Assembly: GCF_051020515.1 (NCBI RefSeq)
Contig: NZ_CP194857.1
Coordinates: 868,001-932,000, forward strand
Reading direction: 5' to 3'
Source: CALKWS01 sp051020515
GTDB lineage: Bacteria; Actinomycetota; Actinomycetes; Actinomycetales; Beutenbergiaceae
Length of the DNA: 64,000 nucleotides
Position numbers and translations under genes: made by a program. How positions within the stretch are numbered: position 1 is the stretch's first letter; each line of letters opens with the position of its first letter. Below, in pieces: positions 55,137 through 63,333 of this stretch. Below the pieces are notes generated by a model. It was not told the origin of the DNA, did not search any database, and saw only the letters and a list, made by a program, of their open reading frames with translations.

Positions 55137-56486
55137 TCACGAGCCCGGTGGCTCGGGGGTTCGCGCACGCCATGAGCCGGCTCGCTCCGCCACACCCTCC
55201 CGCCCGATCTCGACCAGCAGGTCCGCCGCCCTGTGCAAGCCGCGCCGGGCCCGGATCCGCTCCCCGATGCGCTCGGCCTCGGCCCGCATCGCGGTGTCGG
55301 CCAGCAGGTCCGCCACCGTTTGGCGCAGTTCGGCGGCGCTCACCCGGTAGGTGTCCACGCGCCGTCCCAGGCCCTTCTCGTGCACGCGTTGGGCGTTGTC
55401 GTACTGGTCCCAGAACAGCGGCATCAGCACCATCGGCTTCCCGAAGTGCAGCGACTCGGTGACGGTGTTGTTGCCGCCGTGGGTGACCACCAGGTCCACC
55501 TTCGGGATGATCGTGGTCTGCGGGAGGAACTCCGCGCCCCACATGTTGTCGGCGAGTTCGATCTCGGCGTGCAGCGGGCCCTTGGAGACGATGATGTGAT
55601 AGTCGGTCTCGGCCAGGGCGGCGATCACGCTGCGCATCAGCCCCACGTCGGCGCCCCCGAGGGAGGAGCCGAGGCTGAAGTAGATCAGCGGTTTGGATCC
55701 GTCCAGGAAGTGCGCCGGGATGTCCGCCTCGGCCTCGGTCTCGCGCACCGCCGAGTCGATCCGGTACCAGGTCGAATCCAGCGGACGGGCGTCGGTGTAG
55801 TCGATCTCGGCGGGGTACAGGTACAGGTTGCGGTCACCGGCGTGGCTGAACTCCAGGTAGGGCAGCGGCGGAGCACCTTGTTCCTGCACCCACGCGTTGA
55901 AGTCCTCCCACACCTCCCGGTGGGAGCGCTCGTAGGCCTCGCGGAAGGTGGCCCAGCCTTCCCGGTCGTCCTGCCCCAACCCGGAGAACACCGGGGCGAT
56001 GTTCTCCCCGGGAACCTCCAGCGGGTTGCAGGAGACCACCCGCACGTACTTCGCCGGGGAGGTCATCAGGGCGGGGAAGGTGAGCACGTTGTCCAGGATC
56101 GTCACGTCGGGCTGGTTACGCTCGACCACCTCTCGCAGCGCCGGTGCGGAGTACTTCACCCCCTCGATCAGCGCCTCCAGGATCGGGCGACTCACGGTGG
56201 TCAGTTGCTCCTGGGTGCTCTTGAGGAACTCCGGGGAGATCTCCTGGATGTAGTTCTTCCAGAATGCCCCCGCGTCCTGCTCGGCCTCGTCCTGCGCTGG
56301 TGGCTCCAGGTCCACCAGGTCCTCGACGAACCCGTGCGGACTGAGTTGGCCGGCCCAAGAGGATTCCGACGCGAAGACCACCCGGTGCCCGCGGCGCACC
56401 AGTTCCTTACCGACCCCGATGCAGTTGTTCGTCGGCCCGTAGGCACTCTCCGGTAGGAACAGGAAGGTCAGGGATTCTCTTGTCAC
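55137..56486 (-). CDS. Glycosyltransferase, MGT/UGT-like (GT1 family)
   Basis: 449 residues. The GT-B C-terminal domain is clear: PLIYFSLGSSLGGADVGLM, FLPQTTIIPKVDLVVTHGGNNTVTESLHFGKPMVLMPLFWDQYDNAQRV, the nucleotide-sugar binding signature of macrolide and flavonoid transferases. The N-terminal domain starts SLTFLFLPESAYGPTNNCIG. GTG start at 56486 with GGAG upstream. It lies 12 bp upstream of the aldehyde dehydrogenase in the same direction and may be co-transcribed. The acceptor is unknown; a hydrophobic metabolite or detoxification substrate is likely. Confidence 0.88.
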   Translation of the reverse strand: MTRESLTFLFLPESAYGPTNNCIGVGKELVRRGHRVVFASESSWAGQLSPHGFVEDLVDLEPPAQDEAEQDAGAFWKNYIQEISPEFLKSTQEQLTTVSRPILEALIEGVKYSAPALREVVERNQPDVTILDNVLTFPALMTSPAKYVRVVSCNPLEVPGENIAPVFSGLGQDDREGWATFREAYERSHREVWEDFNAWVQEQGAPPLPYLEFSHAGDRNLYLYPAEIDYTDARPLDSTWYRIDSAVRETEAEADIPAHFLDGSKPLIYFSLGSSLGGADVGLMRSVIAALAETDYHIIVSKGPLHAEIELADNMWGAEFLPQTTIIPKVDLVVTHGGNNTVTESLHFGKPMVLMPLFWDQYDNAQRVHEKGLGRRVDTYRVSAAELRQTVADLLADTAMRAEAERIGERIRARRGLHRAADLLVEIGREGVAERAGSWRARTPEPPGS

Positions 56487-56614
56487 GGAGGTCTCCTCAT
56501 CGATGTGCGCCTGGCTGCGCAAGCCTAGCCCGAGCTTGAACGTCGCCGCTGCCCCCACGCGCGTCAACGCCTGCTCCCGTCCGACAGCGGGCGGGACCTG
56601 AGAGGCTGTGGCCC

Positions 56615-57911
56615 ATGGACGTGGTGAGGACCCGGCACGGGCGCCTGGCGCTGGACGAGGACGACGCGGGTGCAGGCGCTCAGCGCCCGTGGTGTGCCGG
56701 CCCGTGCCGGCGACGGACTGGCTGCGGACCTGGTGAATGCCATCACGGCAGGGCCGGCCGACGACGACGCACCCGCGCCGTCTGCAGGCGCCGCCTCCGT
56801 AGCACCCACCCCGCCCGACCAGGCCCGCGCGGCCGATCTGCCGGCCACCCCGGGGCATGTGGAGATCACCCGGCCCGGCCAGAACGCGACCGGACCGTCC
56901 GCCGCCGGTCCTGCGCCGGCGGCCGGTCCTGCGCCGTCGTCCGCCGGCCGGTCACGACCTCTCACCGGCGCGGACGAACGCGATTTCGGGGTGGACATGA
57001 CCAACTGGTCGGTCGCCGTGGGGCAGTCCGTGGTCAAGGTGATCCACGCCTGGGGCAGCGCCGACCGGGCCGGGGTGATCCTGGACCACCTGGCCTCGAT
57101 CGGCTCGGGCGTCACACCGGCGCTGCGGGGCCGGCTGGACTGGGTGCACCCGCGGGGCCGGGCCACCGTGGCGATGGTCACCGAACTCATTCCCGGCGCC
57201 ACCGACGGGTGGACCTGGGCGGTCGATGACGTGCTGGCCCACCTGGACGGCGGACCCGAACCCACCTGGCCACGACAGTTGGGAGCGCTCGCGGCCCGGC
57301 TGCATACCGACCTGGCCCGGATGGGTCAAGGGCCACCGGCCCATGGCAGACGAGTGCGCGCCGATGCACACGACGCGCTCACCGAGGCCTTGGCGGTCAC
57401 CGGCGGCGACGCCGGACGGCGCCTGCGCGATCGCCGCGGCGTCCTGGAGCAGGTGCTGGACACCATCCCCGATGACCTGACCGCGCCCACCATCCACCTG
57501 CACGGCGACCTGCACGTTGGACAGGTGCTGCGTGCGAACGAGCGCTACTGGGTGATCGACTTCGACGGTGACCCGCAACAGCCCGCGGCTCAGCAGCACC
57601 GTCGCGACCTGGCGGCGCGGGACGTGGCCCATCTGCTCACCTCGGTGGAGCTGGTGGCCTCAGTGTGTGCGCGACGACGCGACGGCGCGGAGCAGACCCT
57701 GCGCACCTGGGCCGGCGCCGGGCGTGCACAGGTGTTGGCCGCCTACCGGGCCGAGTTGGCGGCGAGACAGTCCTGCGGACTCCTCGACGCCGCAGCGCTG
57801 GAAGGGCTGATCGTGGCGCAACTGTTGCGCGAACTGACCTATGCCGCCACGTACCTGCCCCGCTGGCAGTACGCCGCCGACACCGCGCTGACCTTCCGCT
57901 ACGGGGGATGA
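56615..57911 (+). CDS. Maltokinase-like sugar kinase, probable glucosamine kinase (frameshifted)
   Basis: Eukaryotic-type aminoglycoside phosphotransferase fold. The kinase site reads IHLHGDLHVGQVL (catalytic Asp) and WVIDFDGDPQQP (metal-binding Asp). The first frame gives MDVVRTRHGRLALDEDDA; near 56665 it shifts to VQALSARGVPARAGDGLAAD, explained by one extra G in GGG. A proline/alanine-rich insert follows. Repaired length is about 431 residues. It is coupled to a SIS-domain gene; actinobacterial glucosamine kinases are reported next to such genes, so glucosamine rather than maltose is favoured (inference). Confidence 0.78.
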
Positions 57912-57918
57912 TGGTGCC

Positions 57919-58902
57919 ATGGACGTCACCCGCTTTCACGAAGACCTTGCCCTCGTCCCGCACCATCTGGAATCACTTGCCGGGGCACTCGAGGCGGGCC
58001 TGCCCGGTGTGGACCTGCTTCCGGCGGCCAGCCGGGTCCTGGTGCTGGGGATGGGATCCAGCGCCTACGCGGCCGGGTTGGTGGCTCAGGCCGCCCGCGC
58101 GCAGGGGGTCGCGGTGGAGGTATCGCTGGCCAGCGCCGAGCTGCTCCCACCCCCGGCGCCGGACCTGGTGGTGATCGCAGTCTCGGCCACCGGCGGCAGC
58201 GCCGAGGTACTGCACGCCGTCACCCGTTACGCCGGGACCGGCCGGCTCGTGGCGGTGACCAACAAGACCGACTCCCCCCTCGCCGAGGTGGCGGACGTCC
58301 TCGTCCCCCTGACCGCGGGGGTGGAGGCCTCCGGCGTGGCCTGCCGCACCTTCCGGCACACGGTCGTGGTGCTGTCGGAGGTGTTGCGAACCTACGGGTT
58401 CACCCCGACCGTGGCGCCGGCGGTGAGCGCTCGCCGGGCTGCCGGCGCCAACGCCGAGTTGCTCGAGGGGGCCCCGGCCTGGCTGCCGCAGGTGAGCAGC
58501 ACGCTGCTGGGACCCCACGGCACGTTCCTGCTGGCCCCGCTCGAGCGGCTGGCCAGTGCCCAGCAGGGTGCGTTGATGATGCGGGAGGTACCACGCCGGC
58601 CGGCGTGGGCCAGTGAGACCGGCGACTGGGCACACGTGGACCTGTACCTGGCCCGCACCCTGGACTACCGGGTGCTGCTGTTCGCCGGTTCCCGCTGGGA
58701 TGGCCAGGCCCTGGACTGGTTGGAGCACCGCGGTGCCACGTTCGTCTCCGTGGGAGCGGACCTGCCCGGCGCCGCGCACGTGGTGCGCTACGCCGGGGAT
58801 GAGGACCCGCTGCTGGCGGTGCTCAGCGAGGTGCTGGTGGCCGAACTCGTGGCGGCACGGTGGCACGAGGCGGACCCGGACTTCACGTGGAGCGGCCGGT
58901 AG
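57919..58902 (+). CDS. SIS domain protein, sugar-phosphate isomerase/deaminase-like
   Basis: 327 residues with two sugar-isomerase modules. The first shows VLVLGMGSSAYAAGLVAQAA and VIAVSATGGSAEVLHAV, the phosphosugar-binding Ser/Thr loops; the second contains LLAPLERLASAQQGALMMREVPRRPA, as in GlmS-type isomerase domains. It starts 7 bp after the kinase gene, suggesting it acts on the kinase product, for example glucosamine-6-phosphate. No glutaminase domain is present, so deamination/isomerisation is more likely than synthesis. Confidence 0.84.
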   Translation: MDVTRFHEDLALVPHHLESLAGALEAGLPGVDLLPAASRVLVLGMGSSAYAAGLVAQAARAQGVAVEVSLASAELLPPPAPDLVVIAVSATGGSAEVLHAVTRYAGTGRLVAVTNKTDSPLAEVADVLVPLTAGVEASGVACRTFRHTVVVLSEVLRTYGFTPTVAPAVSARRAAGANAELLEGAPAWLPQVSSTLLGPHGTFLLAPLERLASAQQGALMMREVPRRPAWASETGDWAHVDLYLARTLDYRVLLFAGSRWDGQALDWLEHRGATFVSVGADLPGAAHVVRYAGDEDPLLAVLSEVLVAELVAARWHEADPDFTWSGR

Positions 58903-58947
58903 GTCAGAGCGCTGACCGCTACGGGTTGGCCCTGCCGACAAGGTGGG

Positions 58948-60389
58948 TCAGGAATCGAATCCCACGCCGAAGCGGTCGGCCAGGCGCAGCAGGAAGGTGT
59001 CCCGGCCGTCGTGGCGGGCGTCGGACTTGGCCACCGCCCGGCGCATCAGCTGGATCAGCGGATAGGCCAGCGGCTCCGGTGGCACCGGCATCGGTTTGGA
59101 GCCCACCATGGCCAGCCGGGTCCGCGGGGTCTCATCGCCCTCGAGCAGGTCGAGCATGGTCTCGGCACCGAACCGGGTGGCCCCCACGCCCAGCCCGGTG
59201 AAGCCGGCGCTGTAGGCCACATGCCCGCCCATGGCGGTGCCGTGGAATGCCACCAGGTTCGTGGACATGTCGATCATCCCGCCCCAGGCGTGGGTGAAGG
59301 TGATGTCCTGCAGTTGCGGGAAGGTGCTGAGGAAGTGATCGGCCAGGCGTAGGAAGGTCTCGGGTCGTTGCTCCTGCGCGCCGCGCACCTTGCCGCCGCG
59401 GTGGTAGATCGCGTCGTAGCCACCGAAGAGGATCCGGTTGTCGGCGCTCTTGCGGTAGTAGTGGAACTCGCGGGAGGAGTCGGTGATCCCGTGCCGGCCG
59501 GTCCAGCCGATCGCCTCCAGTTGGGCGTCGGTGAGCGGCTGGGTCATCAACGCGTAGTCGTAGATCGGCACCGAGAACCACTGGTTCCGGGCCAACAGCG
59601 CTGGGAAGCCGTTGGTGGCCAGCGCCACCTTCCGCGCCCGGATGGTCCCGCCGTCGGTACGCACTGAACGTCGCGGCTGGACCGGACCAGGCCCCGCACG
59701 GGGGTGTGCTCATAGATCTGCACGCCCAGGTCCAGACAGGCCCGGCGCAACCCCCAGGCCAGTTTGGCCGGATGGACGAAGGAGTACCCATCCTTCTTGA
59801 ACCGGCCGGCCAGGTACAGCGGTGAGTCGACCTGCTCGCGCACCTGGTCGCGGTCGAAGAATCGCGAGTCCGGGTCCGGCGAGGCGTGAGCTGCGGCGCG
59901 CAGCGGGTCCACCTGGTGTTCCTCGGTGGCCACCACCAGGATGCCGGTGTTCTCGTACTCGGCATCGATGCCGTACCGCTCGATGGACCGCTCCAGGCCG
60001 CGGAAGTTCGCCCGGGCCACCTGCTCGATCGCGGGCAGCTCGCCGGCGAAGTGGCGGGCGCCGTTGACCTCGCCATGGGTCAGGCTCATTTCGCAGAAGC
60101 CCCCGTTGCGGCCGCTGGCCGCCCAGCCCGCCTGGCGCGCCTCCAGCACGATCACCGACCGGCCGGGGTCACGTTCCATGGCGATCAAAGCCGCCCACAA
60201 GCCGCAGTATCCGGCACCGACCACCACCAGGTCCGCGCGGGCGTCACCGCTCAGGGCCGGGCGCGGAGCCGGCCGCGCCGGGGAGTCCAGCCAGAACGGG
60301 GTGGGGCTGGCGCCGGTGATCTTGCTCTGCAGCCACGCGGCGTCGTGTTGCAGGTCGTGGCCATAACCACGCGGCGTTGACGTACTCAC
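58948..60389 (-). CDS. FAD-dependent amine oxidase/oxidoreductase, PuuB-like (frameshifted)
   Basis: DAO-family flavoprotein of about 480 residues after repair. The N-terminus has the Rossmann motif ADLVVVGAGYCGLWAALIAMERD and RQAGWAASGRNGGFCEMSLTHGE, typical of gamma-glutamylputrescine oxidases. Near 59670 the frame shifts to VRTDGGTIRARKVALATNGFPALL, and the C-terminal half has HAWGGMIDMSTNLV and YSAGFTGLGVGATRFGAETMLDL (flavin-contacting). It is divergent from a semialdehyde dehydrogenase, supporting a polyamine/GABA role. Confidence 0.85.
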
Positions 60390-60476
60390 TGCGCCACCTC
60401 CGCCGACCGTGCGGTGCTCACTGAGGCAGCCGCGTCATCTTTACTTTACCTACCGCCCTGGTCAGGATGGCACCGA

Positions 60477-60524
60477 CGGCGGGGTCGGTGCATACCGACC
60501 CCGCCGGGCCGGCGTTCCGCCGGC
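60477..60524 (+). promoter_or_regulatory. Two consecutive hairpins in the divergent region before the semialdehyde dehydrogenase
   Basis: CGGCGGGGTCGGT (60477-60489) pairs with ACCGACCCCGCCG (60494-60506) around GCAT; GCCGGCG (60508-60514) pairs with CGCCGGC (60518-60524) around TTC. They end 28 bp before the start codon, in the leader of the plus-strand gene. They may form an attenuator, a structured leader or palindromic protein sites. TTTACT/TAAAGT nearby could be -10 elements. Confidence 0.6.
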
Positions 60525-60552
60525 ATCATCGGTCTGATCCCAGGAGCATCCC

Positions 60553-61947
60553 ATGACGACGTCCCCTGCCTACCGCACCCAGAACCCGGCCACCGGGGAG
60601 GTGCTGGCTACCTACGATTTCGCCACCGATGACCAGATCGCGGAGGCGCTGGCGGCCTCGGCGCAGGCATTCGGCGAGTTCGCCGCGAGACCGATCGAGG
60701 AACGGGCCGCGATCGTGGCCCGGATCGGTGAGTTGTTCACCGAGCGCGCGGATGAGTTGGCGACCACCATCACCACCGAGATGGGCAAGCCGATCGCCGA
60801 GTCCCACGAGGAGGTGGAGTTCTGCCGGGACATCTTCTCCTATTACGCCGCCGAGGGGCCGGGCCTGGCCGCCGACCGGGTGCTCACCGAGGCCGACGGT
60901 GCGCGCGCCGTGATCCAGCGCCGCGCACTGGGCCCGTTGCTGGGGATCATGCCGTGGAACTACCCCTACTACCAGGTGGCCCGGTTCGTGGCGCCGAACC
61001 TGATGCTGGGAAACACGATCATCCTCAAGCATGCCGAGATCTGCCCGGCCTCGGCCCTGGCGGTACAGCGCCTGTTCCATGACGCCGGGGTGCCGGCGGG
61101 GGTGTACCAGAACCTGTTCGCCACCCACGAGCAGGTCTCCACCATCATCGCCGACCCGCGGATCCAGGGGATCTCCCTGACCGGCTCTGAGCGGGCCGGA
61201 GCGGCCGTGGCCGAGCAGGCCGGGCGGCACCTGAAGAAGGTGGTGCTCGAACTCGGTGGGTCCGACCCCTATGTGGTGCTGTCCAGCTCGGACCCGCGGG
61301 CGGCGGCACGCGAGGCGCTGGCAGTGCGGATGGAGAACACCGGGCAGGCGTGTAACTCCAACAAACGCATGATCGTCCTGGCCGATGTGTACGAGGAGTT
61401 CGTGGACGAACTGCGCACCCAGGTAGCGGCGTTGACCCCGGCCGATCCGGCTACGGGCGCCGAGGGCACCTACGGGCCGCTGTCCTCGCCGTCGGCCGCT
61501 GCGTTGTTGCTGGAGCAGGTGCGCGACGCGGTCGACCACGGCGCCACGCTGCACGTGGGCGGGACCCACCTGGACCGGCCGGGCAACTACGTGGCCCCGG
61601 CGGTGCTGACCGACATTCCCGCCGGCGCCCGCGCCTACCGTGAGGAACTGTTCGGACCGGTCGCCGCGGTGTACAAAGTGGCCTCGGAAGAGGAGGCGCT
61701 GCGGTTGGCCAATGACTCCCCCTACGGCCTCAGCGGCACCGTGTTCGCCACCGAGCCGGGCCGGGCAGAGGCCTTCGCCGAGCAGATGCAGGTGGGGATG
61801 GCCGGGGCGAACGCCCCGGCACCCGAGACCGCGGACATGCCCTTCGGTGGGGTCAAACGCTCCGGCTACGGACGCGAGCTGGGTCCGCTGGGCATGGATG
61901 AGTTCGTGAACAAGCGCCTGTTCTACGTCGAGTCCGCCCAATCCTGA
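60553..61947 (+). CDS. NAD-dependent succinate-semialdehyde dehydrogenase-like
   Basis: 464 residues, the length of short GabD-type enzymes (GabD1/Sad). Catalytic segments are LGIMPWNYPYYQVARFVAPNL, SLTGSERAGAAVAEQAG, VVLELGGSDPYVVL (Glu) and ENTGQACNSNKRMIV (Cys). AGGAG lies 6 nt before the ATG. It oxidises succinic semialdehyde to succinate, feeding GABA carbon into the TCA cycle. Divergent from the PuuB-like oxidase. Confidence 0.9.
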   Translation: MTTSPAYRTQNPATGEVLATYDFATDDQIAEALAASAQAFGEFAARPIEERAAIVARIGELFTERADELATTITTEMGKPIAESHEEVEFCRDIFSYYAAEGPGLAADRVLTEADGARAVIQRRALGPLLGIMPWNYPYYQVARFVAPNLMLGNTIILKHAEICPASALAVQRLFHDAGVPAGVYQNLFATHEQVSTIIADPRIQGISLTGSERAGAAVAEQAGRHLKKVVLELGGSDPYVVLSSSDPRAAAREALAVRMENTGQACNSNKRMIVLADVYEEFVDELRTQVAALTPADPATGAEGTYGPLSSPSAAALLLEQVRDAVDHGATLHVGGTHLDRPGNYVAPAVLTDIPAGARAYREELFGPVAAVYKVASEEEALRLANDSPYGLSGTVFATEPGRAEAFAEQMQVGMAGANAPAPETADMPFGGVKRSGYGRELGPLGMDEFVNKRLFYVESAQS

Positions 61948-61974
61948 CCACTGCGAGAGGTTGCGGTTCGGGCC

Positions 61975-62029
61975 TCAGGCGCGGGTGGGGCGCGGCGCGT
62001 GAATCAGGCGCGGGTGTCAGGAGCGGGTG
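61975..62029. repeat. Three copies of a 13-bp motif at the end of the YczE-like gene
   Basis: TCAGGCGCGGGTG occurs at 61975-61987 and 62004-62016, and TCAGGAGCGGGTG at 62017-62029. On the minus strand each reads as Thr-Arg-(Ala/Ser)-stop, and the third copy holds the real stop codon. The gene end appears to have been duplicated twice. Confidence 0.65.
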
Positions 62030-62724
62030 GGCGCGCGCGAACCCTGGCCCGGGTGCACCGGGGGCAAACGCACCGCCAGGAAGGGCAGGAAGGTCTGGGT
62101 CAGCGGGCCGATCGCCAGGGCGAACAGCACCGTGCCGACCCCGACCACGCCCCCGAGCATCCACCCGGTGAGCACCACGATCACCTCGATCCCGGTGCGC
62201 ACCACGCGCAGGCTCACCGGTAGCAGCCGGGCCAGCGCCGTGCTCAGGCCATCGCGCGGTCCCGGCCCCAGCTGGGCGCCGATGTACATCGCGGTGGCAA
62301 TTCCGTTCAGGACGATGCCTCCGACCATCATCGGGATCCGGGCGGCCAGGGGCTCTACCGCCGGCACCACCATCAGCGCCAGGTCCAGCACGATCCCGAC
62401 CCAGATCGCGTTGGCGATCGTGCCCACGCCCGGCATCTCCCGAAGCGGGATCCACAGCAACAGCAACAGCAACGACAGGCCGATGAGGATCGTGCCGATA
62501 CTCAGCGGCAGGTGCCGGGACAGGCCGTAGTGGAGCACGTCCCAGGGCATCATGCCCAGGCCCGCCTGGATCATCACCGCGAGGGAGACACCGAACAGGG
62601 TCAGCCCCAGAAAGAGCGTCCCCAAACGCAGCGGCAACCGTCCGGCCCGCAACTGCTGGGCCGGGGTCATCCGCCGCAGACCCAGATCCTCCAAGGAACG
62701 ACGCACGATCGGCCATGCTGCCAC
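62017..62724 (-). CDS. YczE/YitT family membrane protein
   Basis: About 235 residues with five or six membrane segments: LRLGTLFLGLTLFGVSLAVMIQAGLGMMPWDVLHYGLS is the family N-terminal block, and GAQLGPGPRDGLSTAL the conserved loop before the last helices. The GTG start at 62724 follows AGGGAAG; an ATG at 62670 is an alternative. YczE proteins are of uncertain function, often beside regulators or lipopeptide genes. Opposite in direction to the semialdehyde dehydrogenase. Confidence 0.83.
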   Translation of the reverse strand: MAAWPIVRRSLEDLGLRRMTPAQQLRAGRLPLRLGTLFLGLTLFGVSLAVMIQAGLGMMPWDVLHYGLSRHLPLSIGTILIGLSLLLLLLWIPLREMPGVGTIANAIWVGIVLDLALMVVPAVEPLAARIPMMVGGIVLNGIATAMYIGAQLGPGPRDGLSTALARLLPVSLRVVRTGIEVIVVLTGWMLGGVVGVGTVLFALAIGPLTQTFLPFLAVRLPPVHPGQGSRAPTRS

Positions 62725-62806
62725 ACCCCGCTTCCCTGTTGCCGGGCGTCTCACCGGGCCGGGGGCGCGGTGAGGGGCAGCAGCACAGCCAGTACCCTGG
62801 CCGATC

Positions 62807-63258
62807 ATGATCGTGCGTGTGGCGGTGCCGGCCGATGTCACCGCCGCGCCCCGCCGCGAACCTCCCGGCGCCGCGGCCGCCGTCGGGGACGACGCGCGCC
62901 GGCGCGCCGGGGAGGCGACCTACCTGGTGGCCCGCGAGGCCGATGAGGTGATCGGTGGTGTGCTGGTGGCCCGCGGCGAGTTGCGGCACCTGCAGGTTGA
63001 CTCCCGCGCCCGGGGGCGCGGGGTGGGCACCGCCTTGATCGCAGCCGCCGAGGACCTGCTTCGCGAACAAGGTCACGACCACGCCACCTTGGGGGTGGAA
63101 CTGGGCAACCACCGGGCCCGCGCCCTGTACCTGCGCCTGGGTTACGTCGCCACCGGACGCACCGAAACCGTCAGTTCAGTTACGCCTACGTCGCTGAGGA
63201 CGGCACGCGCCGCCGCGCCACCGAGACCAACGAGGAACTGCGCAAGGACCTGAGGTAG
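62807..63258 (+). CDS. GNAT family N-acetyltransferase (frameshifted near C-terminus)
   Basis: Transfers acetyl from acetyl-CoA to an amine. Acetyl-CoA motif HLQVDSRARGRGVGTALIAAAE followed by NHRARALYLRLGYVATGR. Near 63175 the frame shifts; the other frame gives FSYAYVAEDGTRRRATETNEEL and a stop at 63258, about 150 residues, normal for GNAT. TACCCT lies 8 nt before the ATG, fitting a leaderless transcript. Substrate unknown. Confidence 0.82.
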
Positions 63259-63333
63259 TCAGCGGTTGACGACTCCCCCGGTCGCCCCGACGATGAACGC
63301 CTAGGCCGGTATCCGCGTACCCCAGGAGGCACT

